DNA of 64,000 bases, taken from NCBI GenBank assembly GCA_963726775.1, contig CAVSDL010000011.1, positions 164,867 through 228,866 on the forward strand, written 5' to 3'. This stretch comes from CAIWHR01 sp963726775. GTDB taxonomy: Bacteria; Pseudomonadota; Gammaproteobacteria; Burkholderiales; Casimicrobiaceae. Positions 9,141 through 20,352 of the stretch are shown piece after piece. The translations under genes and the position numbers were made by a program. The stretch's first letter is position 1, and each line of letters opens with the position of its first letter. The notes beneath the pieces were generated by a model that saw only the letters and a list, made by a program, of their open reading frames with translations, did not search any database and was not told the origin of the DNA.

Positions 9141-11933
9141 ATGCTGCAACATTATCTACGCCCGCTGTTGATGCCGGCGTCCATTGCGCTGGTCGGGGCA
9201 ACGGGGCGCCCGGGTTCCATCGGTCGCGTCGTCATCGAGAACCTGCTGGACGGCACCTTCAGCGGCGATCTTCATTTCGTCAATCCCAACCACCGCCGCG
9301 TCCTCGGCAAGCGCTGTCACGCATCGATACATGCGATCGGCAAGCCGGTGGAGCTCGCACTGATCGCGGTGCCGTGCGCGGCGGTTCCGGGCGTGCTTGA
9401 TGACGGCGCACGCGCCGGCGTCAAGAGCGCCGTGTTGCTCTCCGCGCCGCCCGCGGATGCGGGAGACGCGCGCCGCTGGGAGCGCGACCTTATCGCGACC
9501 GCGAAAAAGCGCCGCATCAGGCTGCTCGGGCCGCATGCGTTCGGCGTGATCCGCACGGATATCGGCCTCAACGCGACGATGGGCGCCGCGATCGCGCATC
9601 CCGGTCGTCTGGCCCTCATCGCGCAATCGGGCGCCGTATGCACGGCCATGCTCAACTTCGCGACGCCGCTCGGCATCGGGTTTTCGACGGTGGTCGCGCT
9701 GGGCGGAGCCTACGACGTCGGTTTCGGCGAACTGCTCGACGCGCTGCTGAGGGACCCCGGGACCGATGGCATCCTGTTGTATGTGGAGACCGTCCGCGAT
9801 GCGCGGGGATTCCTGTCGGCGTTGCGCGCGGCGGCGCGGGTCAAGCCGGTTGTGGTGCTGCGCGCCGGACGTTCCAAGGAGCGCGGGATTGTCGAGGCGG
9901 GAGCCCCGCAGCCGGATGCGGTGTTCGATGCCGCGATGAAGCGCTCGGGCACCGTGCGCGTCATGACCTATACGCAGTTGTTTGCCGCCGCGCGGATCCT
10001 CGCGATGGGCCGTATTCCGCGCGGCGACCACCTGGCAATCGTCACCAACGGCCACGGACCCGGTACGCTTGCCGCCGACAGCGCGGCGGACCGTGGCGTG
10101 GAACTGGCCGTGCTGGCGCCGGAAACGCAAGCCGCGCTGGCGGCGGTGCTGCCGGCGCAGCTTCCGTGCACCAACCCGGTGAACGTACGCGGCGACGCGC
10201 CGCCCGAGCGGCTTGCCGTCGCGGTCGCCGCCACGCTCGCGGATCCGAACGTTGCCGCGGTGCTCGCGCTGCACGTGCAGCGCCCATTGTCCGACGCGAC
10301 CGACGCCGCGCGCGCCGTTGCCGCCGTCGCGCGCGGTGCGTCGAAGCCGGTGCTGGGCGCGTGGCTCGGCCAGATCGAACGGCACGAGGTTCGGAACGCG
10401 CTCGAAGCCGGTGGCATCGCCAATTTCTACACTCCCGAGAATGCGGTCGAGGCGTTTTCGTTTGTCACCGCGTATCGCCGAAACCAGGCGTGGCTGCTCG
10501 AGGTGCCGGCGCCGCAGCCCGAGCCGCAGCCGCTGGACATCGCGATGCTGGAGCGGATTCGCGACGAAGCGGCAGCCACGAGCAGGACGGTGCTCACCGA
10601 CCTGCAGACTCAGCAACTGCTCGCGGCGTTCGGGCTCCCGGTGCTGCCGGCGGATGCCGTCGACACGTTGAAGGAAGCGCTGGCCACGGCGCGCAAGTTC
10701 GGTTACCCGGTGACGCTGAAATTCGACGCCCTCGGGCTGTCCGCGCGATCACCGGTGCCCGAGGCGCGTACGAACCTGCGCGATGGGCGCATGCTGACGC
10801 GCGCGTACGGCGAGATGCAGGATGGAGCGCAGCGTGCCTTCGCGCGCGACGACGTTTACGCCGGCGTCATCGTGCGCAAGGACCGCCGGCTGCCGGACAG
10901 CCACGACGTCTTCGTTGGCGTGCACACGGACGCCGTGTTCGGCCCGGTGATCACGTTCGGCAACAGCAGTGCGGCAGCGCATGCCGAAAGCGAGCACGTG
11001 GTGTTGTTGCCGCCGCTCAACCGTTGGCTGGCGCTGGAGGCGATCAGCGGTACCCGCGCTGCCGCCGAGCTGCGCGCCGGCCGCGAGGCTGCCCCGACTC
11101 TCGAAGCGTTGGTGCGTGTCCTGCTGCAGGTGTCGAGTCTCGTCTGCGCGCTGCCCTGGGTACGCACGCTGACTTTGGACCCGGTTCGGGTTGCCGAAAG
11201 CGGCGCCGTGATCGCGGGCGCGCGTGTCGTCGTCGATCCGAAGCGCAAGGTCGCCGCGACGGGCTATCGTCACATGGCGATCCATCCTTACCCGATCGAA
11301 ATGGTCGCCGACGTGCCGCTCGAGGACGGTACGAAGCTGCACGTGCGACCGATCCGCCCGGAGGATGCGGAGCTCGAGCGCACGTTCGTCAACGGGTTGT
11401 CGGAGCAGACGCGCTACTTCCGCTTTTTCTACCGGTTGCACGAGCTGACACCCGCAATGCTCGCGCGTTTCACGCAGGTCGACTATGACCGCGAGGTGGC
11501 GCTGGTCGCAATCGCTGACTCGGGCGGCGCAGCGGCGCGAGCCGGAGATCGGAGCCCCACCGGCGGAGCGAGAGGGGATGCGTCAGGCGCGAGTCGACGC
11601 ACCAAGGCCGATGCGCGACGAGGCGCACGGCGTCACGAGCACAAGGAAGCCGAGCCGGCATTCGTCGGTGTGGCGCGCTACATCGCGAATCCGGACCAGG
11701 AAAGCGCCGAGTTCGCGGTCGTCGTCGCGGATGCCTGGCAGGGCCGCGGCGTCGGGCGCATGCTGATGGAGCGGCTGATTGCATGTGCCAGGCTGCGCGG
11801 CCTGTCGCGCCTGGAAGGGACGGTCCTTCGCGGCAACACCCACATGCGCCATTTCACCGAAGCGCTCGGATTTGCGACCCACGACAATCCGCACGAGCCG
11901 GAGCAGGTAACCGTCGTGCTGGACCTCACATGA
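9141..11933 (+). CDS. pat: Pat-type protein lysine acetyltransferase (ADP-forming acyl-CoA synthetase-like domain + GNAT)
   Basis: A 930-residue protein. An N-terminal CoA-binding domain (SIALVGATGRPGSIG), ligase domains to about 470, an ATP-grasp-like region about 480-700, and a C-terminal GNAT domain about 720-930 form the layout of PatZ/Pat enzymes, which acetylate and silence acetyl-CoA synthetase. The phospho-histidine loop of active ADP-forming ligases (consensus SHTGA) reads VEAGAPQPDAVFDAA here, so the ligase domain is probably inactive and regulatory, as in known Pat proteins. The GNAT domain keeps WQGRGVGRMLMERL. A basic low-complexity insertion of about 45 residues (about 793-838) interrupts the GNAT domain. 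The gene is followed by a universal stress protein gene. Confidence 0.87.
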   Translation: MLQHYLRPLLMPASIALVGATGRPGSIGRVVIENLLDGTFSGDLHFVNPNHRRVLGKRCHASIHAIGKPVELALIAVPCAAVPGVLDDGARAGVKSAVLLSAPPADAGDARRWERDLIATAKKRRIRLLGPHAFGVIRTDIGLNATMGAAIAHPGRLALIAQSGAVCTAMLNFATPLGIGFSTVVALGGAYDVGFGELLDALLRDPGTDGILLYVETVRDARGFLSALRAAARVKPVVVLRAGRSKERGIVEAGAPQPDAVFDAAMKRSGTVRVMTYTQLFAAARILAMGRIPRGDHLAIVTNGHGPGTLAADSAADRGVELAVLAPETQAALAAVLPAQLPCTNPVNVRGDAPPERLAVAVAATLADPNVAAVLALHVQRPLSDATDAARAVAAVARGASKPVLGAWLGQIERHEVRNALEAGGIANFYTPENAVEAFSFVTAYRRNQAWLLEVPAPQPEPQPLDIAMLERIRDEAAATSRTVLTDLQTQQLLAAFGLPVLPADAVDTLKEALATARKFGYPVTLKFDALGLSARSPVPEARTNLRDGRMLTRAYGEMQDGAQRAFARDDVYAGVIVRKDRRLPDSHDVFVGVHTDAVFGPVITFGNSSAAAHAESEHVVLLPPLNRWLALEAISGTRAAAELRAGREAAPTLEALVRVLLQVSSLVCALPWVRTLTLDPVRVAESGAVIAGARVVVDPKRKVAATGYRHMAIHPYPIEMVADVPLEDGTKLHVRPIRPEDAELERTFVNGLSEQTRYFRFFYRLHELTPAMLARFTQVDYDREVALVAIADSGGAAARAGDRSPTGGARGDASGASRRTKADARRGARRHEHKEAEPAFVGVARYIANPDQESAEFAVVVADAWQGRGVGRMLMERLIACARLRGLSRLEGTVLRGNTHMRHFTEALGFATHDNPHEPEQVTVVLDLT
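11518..11655 (+). repeat. In-frame low-complexity insertion in the GNAT domain of pat
   Basis: It encodes about 45 basic, Gly/Ser/Arg-rich residues between VALVAIAD and AFVGVARYI, two strands that are normally joined by a short turn in GNAT folds. It shares a short CGAGCC..GG..AGATCG core with the first insertion in oplAH. Confidence 0.4.
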
Positions 11934-12000
11934 TGCGCCGGTGTCGACCCATCGCCGCGCGGCGCAAGTTCAATCATCCATCGATTACCGGGGCACGCCC

Positions 12001-12426
12001 ATGAAAATTCTCGTCGCTGTTGATGGTTCTTCCCATTCGCTCGCGGCCGTCGCGTCGCTGCTCGACCGAATGGCCTGGTTTCACGCCACGCCGCACCTAG
12101 CGCTCGTCCATGCGCATCCGCCGGTGCCCTACAAGGCGGCCGCCGCATGGGTGGGCCACGAAGCGGTCGCGAAGTATTACGACGAGGAAAGCGAGGCGGC
12201 GCTCGCCGATGCACGCAAGTTGTTGGAGTCGCGCGCCATCACTTACACGGTCGAGAAGCGCGTCGGCGACCCCGCGGACGAAATTGTCGCCTGCGCCATA
12301 GCCGGAAAATTCGACCTGATCGCGATGGGCACGCAGGGCCACACGGCGCTTGCGAACCTCGTCATGGGCTCGGTGGCCGCGAAAACGCTCGCTAGAAGCA
12401 CGCTGCCGGTGCTTTTCATGCGCTGA
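12001..12426 (+). CDS. Universal stress protein (UspA family)
   Basis: A 141-residue single UspA domain starting MKILVAVDGSSHS. The ATP-binding signature G-x2-G-x9-G-S is present as MGTQGHTALANLVMGS, so this is an ATP-binding-type Usp. It lies 67 bases after pat on the same strand, and the pairing suggests shared control by energy or carbon status. No strong independent promoter was seen in the gap. The C-terminus ends VLFMR, as is usual for the family. Confidence 0.92.
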   Translation: MKILVAVDGSSHSLAAVASLLDRMAWFHATPHLALVHAHPPVPYKAAAAWVGHEAVAKYYDEESEAALADARKLLESRAITYTVEKRVGDPADEIVACAIAGKFDLIAMGTQGHTALANLVMGSVAAKTLARSTLPVLFMR

Positions 12427-12493
12427 GGAATCCGCGGCGCGGGTCAGCCGCCGTTGCGCGCATTGCGGCCCCATCCCCGGGTCGATCCATCCA

Positions 12494-12520
12494 GAAAAAC
12501 GCCCCGGGATCGCCGGGGCG
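12494..12520 (-). terminator. Rho-independent terminator of rpoD
   Basis: Read on the minus strand, an 8-bp stem CGCCCCGG/CCGGGGCG with a 5-base loop (12500-12520) is followed by five T residues (12499-12495). It lies 38 bases after the rpoD stop codon. Confidence 0.85.
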
Positions 12521-12557
12521 CTTGCGTGGTCGCGTCGCTTTCGGGGCCGGCTGCGGT

Positions 12558-14936
<2,379 letters not shown>

Positions 14937-14951
14937 GTTCTTCCTGAAGAA

Positions 14952-14970
14952 TGGGGTGCCGGGCACCCCA
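14952..14970 (-). promoter_or_regulatory. Perfect hairpin in the rpoD leader next to the ribosome site
   Basis: TGGGGTGC-CGG-GCACCCCA is an 8-bp perfect stem with a 3-base loop in the rpoD 5' leader, ending 6 bases before the Shine-Dalgarno (14945-14940). No U-run follows. It could hinder ribosome access or block 5' decay. Confidence 0.5.
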
Positions 14971-14997
14971 ATGTCGGGGCGATCGGGAAAACCTCAA

Positions 14998-15006
14998 ATT
15001 ATATCA
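14998..15006 (-). promoter_or_regulatory. Extended -10 promoter for rpoD
   Basis: On the minus strand the sequence TGATATAAT contains a perfect TATAAT preceded by TG-N, an extended -10. The -35 region is weak (CCGACG at 18-base spacing). Transcription would start near 14990, giving a leader of about 55 bases that includes the hairpin at 14952-14970. Confidence 0.6.
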
Positions 15007-15211
15007 TCTGGTTACCCGTCACGTCGGCGATCGCGCACGATGTTGGGTGCCATGGCGCGCGGCGACGGATAACTGGCCGGATTCGACCATCCTTTCGGAC
15101 GTTCAATCCGGCCCGGAGCTCGTGCCCGTGGGCTCGTTTCCGTCCCGGTCGGCCCGCTGCGATCGCGGACCGGCTGCTCCCGGCTACGGGGCCGGGAGTC
15201 TGTGGCTTCAT

Positions 15212-17038
15212 TCACGATCCGTTCCCCGGGATGGCAACCGGCAAGCCGCTCGGGGCGCGGCGGACCATTTCCAGTTGCCGCAGCCGCTCGGTCTCCTCGA
15301 GTGTCGTTTGCGCCGCCGTATCGGGCGCGGCCGCATCGTCTACCGGCCGCCCGGCGCGCTGTGCCTGCTGCCAGTAACGTCCGACGCCCGCCTTCAGGTG
15401 TTCGGCCGCCTGCTCGGAAGTGATCCCGTGGTCTTCGGCCGTGGCGAGCGCTTGCGCGAGGATCCGCTCGTGCGCGGTCCCGACGAAATGCTGAAGGATG
15501 CCCGCGGTTGTAAGTGTGTGCTCGCTGTTCATGCAAAACAATGCCAATGCGGAAAACGCGGCTCCCTCTGCTGTGCCGTCGGCGGGCTGCGGGAGTGCAA
15601 CCGTACGTGCCAACTGAGGTTGGAGCAGCAATCCCTGGATCAGTTCGCGGACGAGCGACGGTGCCCGCCGCTGACCCCGCAACCCTTGGACCGAATGGCG
15701 TTGCGGCCCCCGGTCGTCGTCGACGGAGCCGCCGCCGCGCGGTCGCGTCAGGGGCGATCCCACTTGATGCAAGAGCTCCCGCAGGTCGGATTCGGGGAGC
15801 CCGGTCAGGTCAGCCAGCCGGCGCCGCAGCAGCGCGGACAGAATCGGCGCGGTCAGTTGCGCAAGATAGGGGCGCGCCGCCGCCACCAGCGCGGCGCGGC
15901 CTTCCGCGGTCGACGGCGGATGGTGCGCGCACAACTCCGCGAGCAGGAACTCCGACAACGGCGTTGCGCGGTCGATGGCCGCCTCGAACGCGGCCTTGCC
16001 GCGCTTGCGGATGAAATCGTCGGGATCTTCGCCGTCCGGCAGGAAGAGGAACACGGCGTTCTTGCCGTCCGCGAGAACCGGCAGCGCGTTCTCGAGCGCG
16101 CGCCATGCCGCCTTGCGGCCCGCGGTGTCGCCATCGAAGCAGAACACGACGGTGTCGGCAAGGCGCAGAAGCTTCTGCGCATGGACGGGCGTCGTCGCGG
16201 TACCGAGCGTCGCGACCGCGTACTCGACCCCATGCTGGGCGAGCGCGACGACATCCATGTAGCCTTCGACGACGACGACCTTGCCGGCGTCGCGGATCGC
16301 GTTGCGCGCGAGGAACAGGCCGTAGAGTTCCCGCCCTTTCGAGAACAAAGGCGTTTCCGGCGAGTTGAGGTACTTGGGCTCGCCGTCGCCCAGCACGCGT
16401 CCGCCGAAGCCGATCACCTGGCCCCGGCTGTCGTGGATCGGAAACATGATCCGGTCGCGGAAGCGGTCGTAGCGTTTTCCGCCGTCGCCGGCGATCACCA
16501 GACCGGCAGTCCCGAGTTCCGGGTCGTCGTAATTCCCGAACGCCGCGGCGAGCGGTTGCCAGGCATCCGGCGCGTAGCCGACGCCGAATCGCGCGGCGAT
16601 CGCGCCGGTGAGGCCGCGTCTCTTGAGATAGTCGATGGCGCGCGGCGCATCCTTGAGCTGCGCACGGTAGAACTTCGCGGCCGTCAGCAGCAGCGCGTTG
16701 AGATCCTGGGCAAGCTCGCGGCGCTCGGTCTCCCCGGCCTGTGGCTCGACGCGCGGAACCTCGAGGCCGGCGTCCCGGGCAAGTTCCTCGACGGCCTCGG
16801 GAAACGATTTGCTGCCGTATTCCATCAGGAAGCCGATGGCGGTCCCGTGCACCCCGCAGCCGAAGCAATGGTAGAACTGTTTCGATTGGCTCACCGTGAA
16901 CGACGGCGTCTTCTCGCTGTGAAACGGGCAGCAGGCGGTGTAGTTGGCGCCGGCTTTCTTCAGCGGGACGTACCGGTCGATGACATCGACGATGTCGACC
17001 CGGGATAGCAGCGTCTGGATGAAATCGTTAGGAATCAT
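15212..17038 (-). CDS. dnaG: DNA primase
   Basis: A 608-residue primase that makes RNA primers at the replication fork with DnaB helicase. The start MIPNDFIQTLLSRVDIVDVI is the family's usual N-terminus. The zinc ribbon ligands are C37, H40, C58 and C61 (CPFH and HCFGCG). The TOPRIM core shows VVVVEGYMDVVAL and FDGDTAGRKA with the catalytic acidic residues. The C-terminal helicase-binding domain is about 430-608. It lies between yqeY and rpoD on the minus strand, with 263 bases upstream and 275 bases downstream, both carrying promoter-like elements. Confidence 0.97.
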   Translation of the reverse strand: MIPNDFIQTLLSRVDIVDVIDRYVPLKKAGANYTACCPFHSEKTPSFTVSQSKQFYHCFGCGVHGTAIGFLMEYGSKSFPEAVEELARDAGLEVPRVEPQAGETERRELAQDLNALLLTAAKFYRAQLKDAPRAIDYLKRRGLTGAIAARFGVGYAPDAWQPLAAAFGNYDDPELGTAGLVIAGDGGKRYDRFRDRIMFPIHDSRGQVIGFGGRVLGDGEPKYLNSPETPLFSKGRELYGLFLARNAIRDAGKVVVVEGYMDVVALAQHGVEYAVATLGTATTPVHAQKLLRLADTVVFCFDGDTAGRKAAWRALENALPVLADGKNAVFLFLPDGEDPDDFIRKRGKAAFEAAIDRATPLSEFLLAELCAHHPPSTAEGRAALVAAARPYLAQLTAPILSALLRRRLADLTGLPESDLRELLHQVGSPLTRPRGGGSVDDDRGPQRHSVQGLRGQRRAPSLVRELIQGLLLQPQLARTVALPQPADGTAEGAAFSALALFCMNSEHTLTTAGILQHFVGTAHERILAQALATAEDHGITSEQAAEHLKAGVGRYWQQAQRAGRPVDDAAAPDTAAQTTLEETERLRQLEMVRRAPSGLPVAIPGNGS

Positions 17039-17128
17039 TGACTTGACGCGGCCGTCCCGGCAAGGAAGACGTCGCGGCCGGCCCACATCGTGAGCCGGCC
17101 GGACGTTCACACGGCAGGGAACCTTTCA

Positions 17129-17134
17129 ATTATA
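17129..17134 (-). promoter_or_regulatory. Predicted -10 element upstream of dnaG
   Basis: TATAAT on the minus strand, 91 bases before the dnaG ATG, followed by TGAAAGG. No good -35 hexamer is found at 16-18 bases. Confidence 0.4.
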
Positions 17135-17302
17135 GGCGACCCGCCGCGCAGCGGTAGGGCAATCGGCGGACCGGCAATATGGGCGGAATCCGGGCTTCTC
17201 CCGGGCCACCGCACGCGCCGTCGGGAGAGCGCTTGCCGCGAGCGCGGGGGCCACGGCAGCAGCCATCGTGGTTTCCGGCGGAAACCCGATCCGAGGGGGC
17301 GG

Positions 17303-17749
17303 TCAGCGCGCCAGCTTGACCTTCACCATGGCTGAAACCGCCGCCAGGTCGGCCCTGCCCGCGAGCCTGGGCTTCAATAGGGCCATGACCTTGCCCATGC
17401 CTGCCATGCCCGCGGCGCCGGTGGCGGCCAATGCGGCGGCGATCTCCGCATCGATCTCGCCTTCCGAGAGCTGCGCGGGCATGTAGGCGGTCAGGACCGC
17501 GACCTCGGCCCGCTCGACGTCCGCCAGGTCCTCGCGGCGGCCGGCGACGAACTGGGTGATCGAGTCCTTGCGCTGCTTGAGCATCTTGTCGATCACGGCG
17601 AGCACGTCCGCGTCGGTCAGGTCGATGCGCTCGTCGACCTCGCGCTGCTTGACCGCGGCGAGCAGCATCCGGATCGTCGACAGCCGTGCAGTGTCGCGCT
17701 TGCGCATCGCGTCCTTCATGTCTTCGGTGATGCGGGCCTTGAGCGTCAT
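17303..17749 (-). CDS. yqeY: GatB/YqeY domain-containing protein
   Basis: A 148-residue protein related to the C-terminal tRNA-binding domain of GatB. It starts MTLKARITEDMKDAMRKRD and has the conserved YMPAQLSEGEI segment and the final GKVMALLKPRLAGRADL region. The exact function is unknown; a tRNA-linked role is inferred from the family. The gene commonly lies between rpsU and dnaG in proteobacteria, as here. A hairpin terminator separates it from rpsU, so part of its expression may be read-through. A start 17 codons upstream is open but has no family support. Confidence 0.93.
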   Translation of the reverse strand: MTLKARITEDMKDAMRKRDTARLSTIRMLLAAVKQREVDERIDLTDADVLAVIDKMLKQRKDSITQFVAGRREDLADVERAEVAVLTAYMPAQLSEGEIDAEIAAALAATGAAGMAGMGKVMALLKPRLAGRADLAAVSAMVKVKLAR

Positions 17750-17803
17750 GGTCGACTCCGTGGTGGGGCGGCTCCGTTTCGCTGCGCGCCGGCGGTCCAA
17801 AGC

Positions 17804-17829
17804 AAAAAGGGGCGAATCGCTTCGCCCCT
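17804..17829 (-). terminator. Rho-independent terminator/attenuator between rpsU and yqeY
   Basis: On the minus strand a 9-bp stem AGGGGCGAA/TTCGCCCCT with a GCGA loop is followed by TTTTTGC. It lies 30 bases after the rpsU stop and would let rpsU be made in excess of yqeY, dnaG and rpoD. Confidence 0.88.
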
Positions 17830-17858
17830 CGGTGCCGGTTGTGCGCGCCGCTGCGCGA

Positions 17859-18071
17859 TCAGTAGAGCTTGGGCGGCAGCTGCTGGCTGCGCAGGCGCTT
17901 GTAATGGCGCTTCACGGCGGCGGCGAGCTTGCGCTTGCGCTCGGCGGTCGGCTTTTCGTAGAACTCGCGGGCGCGGAGTTCGGTGAGGAGGCCGGTCTTC
18001 TCGATGGTGCGTTTGAAGCGGCGCAGTGCCACTTCGAAAGGCTCGTTGTCGCGAACGCGAACGCTGGACAT
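17859..18071 (-). CDS. rpsU: 30S ribosomal protein S21
   Basis: A 70-residue basic protein starting MSSVRVRDNEPFEVALRRFK, the typical S21 N-terminus, with a lysine/arginine-rich C-terminal half (RKRKLAAAVKRHYKRLR). S21 binds the 30S platform near the anti-Shine-Dalgarno. An AAGGA ribosome site precedes the ATG. It is the first gene of the macromolecular-synthesis block, with its own sigma-70 promoter and a terminator right after it. It is divergent from tsaD, as is common in proteobacteria. Confidence 0.98.
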   Translation of the reverse strand: MSSVRVRDNEPFEVALRRFKRTIEKTGLLTELRAREFYEKPTAERKRKLAAAVKRHYKRLRSQQLPPKLY

Positions 18072-18113
18072 GAAACGTATTCCTTTGGTTACAGGAGCTT
18101 GTGATAGCCCATG

Positions 18114-18142
18114 AATATAGCAGTGGAGGCGTGACCGCGCAA
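18114..18142 (-). promoter_or_regulatory. Sigma-70 promoter for rpsU
   Basis: On the minus strand: -35 TTGCGC (18142-18137), 17-base spacer, -10 TATATT (18119-18114). Transcription would start near 18107, about 36 bases before the rpsU ATG. Confidence 0.65.
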
Positions 18143-18149
18143 GTCCCAC

Positions 18150-18155
18150 TATAAT
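18150..18155 (+). promoter_or_regulatory. Predicted -10 element for tsaD
   Basis: A perfect TATAAT on the plus strand, about 105 bases before the tsaD ATG, in the divergent rpsU/tsaD region. The -35 is poor. Confidence 0.35.
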
Positions 18156-18259
18156 CGAGCGGTTTGGCCTGCTTCGGTCCGCAGGGAGTGGCCGAGCCGC
18201 CGGATCCGGGCAACGACGCCCGGGCCATGAATCCGCCTGCATTCCGTTCCCGTACCCCC

Positions 18260-19285
18260 ATGCGCGTCCTCGGCATCGAAACCTCCTGCGACGAGACCGG
18301 TCTTGCCGTCTACGACACGAATGGCGGCCTGCTTGCGCATGCGCTCCACTCCCAGGTCGCGATGCACGAGGCCTACGGCGGCGTCGTGCCGGAACTCGCG
18401 TCGCGCGACCATGTGCGGCGCGTCGTTCCGCTGGCCCGGCGCGTGCTGTCGGAGGCGGCGACGCTGCTTTCCGGCCTCGATGGCATCGCCTACACGCAAG
18501 GGCCCGGGCTGGCGGGGGCGTTGCTCGTCGGCGCGAGCGTGGCCAACGCGCTCGGATTTGCGCTGGGCAAGCCCGTCGTCGGCATCCATCATCTCGAAGG
18601 ACATCTGCTGTCGCCGCTGCTCGCCGACCCGAAGCCCGCATTTCCCTTCGTCGCGTTGCTGGTTTCGGGCGGCCACAGCCAGCTCTTCGACGTCGAAGGC
18701 GTAGGCCGCTATCGGCTCCTCGGCGACACGCTTGACGACGCCGCCGGCGAGGCATTCGACAAGACGGCGAAACTGCTCGGCCTGCCGTATCCCGGAGGGC
18801 CGGCGCTCGCACGCCTTGCGGAAGCGGGGCGCGACGGCGCAGTGTCGCTGCCGCGGCCGATGCTCTACAGCGGGGATCTCGACATGAGCTTCAGCGGCCT
18901 GAAAACCGCGGTGCTGACGCTCGCGCGGCGGCAGGCCGCGGCGGGGGCGTTGGACGACGCGCACAAAGCGGATATCGCTTGCGAATTCCAGCACGCTGTC
19001 GTCGATGTCCTCGTCGCGAAAGCGCTGGCCGCGCTGGACGCGGCAAGGCGAGCGCAGCTCGTCGTGGCGGGCGGGGTGGGGGCGAACAGCGAACTGCGAT
19101 CCCGACTCTCCGCGCAAGTGGAAGCGCGCGGCGGGCGCGTCTACTTTCCGCCGCTCGCCTTCTGCACCGACAACGGGGCGATGATTGCCCTCGTCGGCGC
19201 ATTGCGGCTCGCTTCGGCACGGAGCGACGGCTACGAATTTACGGTGCGCCCGCGCTGGGATCTGGCGACGCTGTCGGCCGCTTGA
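18260..19285 (+). CDS. tsaD: tRNA N6-adenosine threonylcarbamoyltransferase TsaD
   Basis: A 341-residue enzyme that transfers threonylcarbamoyl to A37 of ANN-decoding tRNAs, acting with TsaB and TsaE. The start MRVLGIETSCDETG is the family's N-terminus; the open frame extends 32 codons further up without conservation. The metal-binding HxxxH motif is present as HHLEGH, and SGGHSQL and the GGVGANSELR region of the ASKHA nucleotide fold are intact. It is divergently transcribed from rpsU, the conserved proteobacterial arrangement, and convergent with plsY. Confidence 0.97.
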   Translation: MRVLGIETSCDETGLAVYDTNGGLLAHALHSQVAMHEAYGGVVPELASRDHVRRVVPLARRVLSEAATLLSGLDGIAYTQGPGLAGALLVGASVANALGFALGKPVVGIHHLEGHLLSPLLADPKPAFPFVALLVSGGHSQLFDVEGVGRYRLLGDTLDDAAGEAFDKTAKLLGLPYPGGPALARLAEAGRDGAVSLPRPMLYSGDLDMSFSGLKTAVLTLARRQAAAGALDDAHKADIACEFQHAVVDVLVAKALAALDAARRAQLVVAGGVGANSELRSRLSAQVEARGGRVYFPPLAFCTDNGAMIALVGALRLASARSDGYEFTVRPRWDLATLSAA

Positions 19286-19293
19286 GCCGCCGG

Positions 19294-19893
19294 TCAGCGT
19301 CCGATCGTCCGCTCCTTGCCCGACAGGAGCTGCCGTATGTTGCTCCGGTGCCGCCAGAACAGCAGCGCGGAAATCGGGATCCACGCCCACGCAATCGGCG
19401 TGCTGCCGAACACATAGATCGCACCGATCGGCGCCAGCGCCGCGACGGTGAGCGCCGCGAGCGAACTGATCTTGAAACCGTAAGCCATCACCAGCCAGAC
19501 GATGCCGAGTGCCAGGCCCAGCGGCCACGAGAGCGCGATCAGGATGCCGGCCGCGGTCGCGACACCCTTGCCGCCCGCGAACCCGTGGAACAGCGGGAAC
19601 AGATGTCCGACAAAGACCGCGAGCGCGACGGCGGGCACGGCCCAATCCGTGGCGCCGACCGCCGGCGCCAGATGCTGCGCGAGGAACACGGCGAGCCAAC
19701 CTTTGGCGCCATCGCCGATGAGCGTGAGCGCCGCCGCCGCCTTGTTCCCGGTGCGCAGCACGTTGGTCGCACCGGGATTTCCCGAGCCGTAGCTGTGCGG
19801 ATCGGGCAGCCGGAACAGAGCGCTCGCGACAACGGCAAACGACACCGAGCCGATCAGATAGGCGGCCGCAACGAAGGCGAGCGACACTAGCAT
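19294..19893 (-). CDS. plsY: Glycerol-3-phosphate acyltransferase PlsY
   Basis: A 199-residue inner-membrane enzyme that acylates glycerol-3-phosphate from acyl-phosphate, the first step of phospholipid synthesis. About five membrane segments are visible. The three conserved cytoplasmic motifs are present: YGSGNPGATNVLR, FAGGKGVATAAG and the C-terminal RHRSNIRQLLSGKE. The stop lies 8 bases from the tsaD stop (convergent), and the start faces folB across 60 bases. Plus-strand TAGAAT-like sequences in that gap may serve folB. Confidence 0.96.
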   Translation of the reverse strand: MLVSLAFVAAAYLIGSVSFAVVASALFRLPDPHSYGSGNPGATNVLRTGNKAAAALTLIGDGAKGWLAVFLAQHLAPAVGATDWAVPAVALAVFVGHLFPLFHGFAGGKGVATAAGILIALSWPLGLALGIVWLVMAYGFKISSLAALTVAALAPIGAIYVFGSTPIAWAWIPISALLFWRHRSNIRQLLSGKERTIGR

Positions 19894-19953
19894 CGCTGCG
19901 TCGGGGGCCGAGTGGGTCGGTTAGAATGCATTCGACGATTCTAGCAAACGCGG

Positions 19954-20307
19954 ATGAACACGATCTTCATACACGACCTGCGCGTCGAGACGCGCATCGG
20001 CGTCTACGATTGGGAGCGGCACCTGCCGCAGACGCTGCGCCTCGACGTCGAACTCGGCCTTGCGTCGGACCGGGTCTTCGAGAGCGGCGACTTCGCGGAC
20101 GCGCTCGACTACTCGGCGGTCGTGACGCGTCTGCAGGCATTCGCTGCCGATCATCCGCACCAGCTGCTCGAGCGATTCGCGCAGGCGGTTGCCGACATCC
20201 TGCTCTCCGAGTTCGCGGCGCCGTGGGTCAAGGTGCGCGTGGCCAAGCTCGCGCCGATGCGCGGCGTGAAGGAACTGGGAGTTGCGATCGAGCGCCGCCG
20301 AGCGTGA
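19954..20307 (+). CDS. folB: Dihydroneopterin aldolase
   Basis: A 117-residue FolB domain protein of the folate pathway, converting 7,8-dihydroneopterin to 6-hydroxymethyl-dihydropterin and glycolaldehyde. It begins MNTIFIHDLRVETRIGVYDWE, the conserved IGVYDWE substrate region. It also shows ALDYSAVV, LLERFAQAVADILL and a final KLAPMRGVKELGVAIERR segment carrying a conserved lysine. Divergent from plsY and convergent with xerD; a GC-rich stem (20311-20328) lies in the convergent gap but lacks a U-run. Confidence 0.93.
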   Translation: MNTIFIHDLRVETRIGVYDWERHLPQTLRLDVELGLASDRVFESGDFADALDYSAVVTRLQAFAADHPHQLLERFAQAVADILLSEFAAPWVKVRVAKLAPMRGVKELGVAIERRRA

Positions 20308-20352
20308 TGGCGGGGCGCCTCGGCCCCGACGATGGACGTGTTTGGCGCGGGC

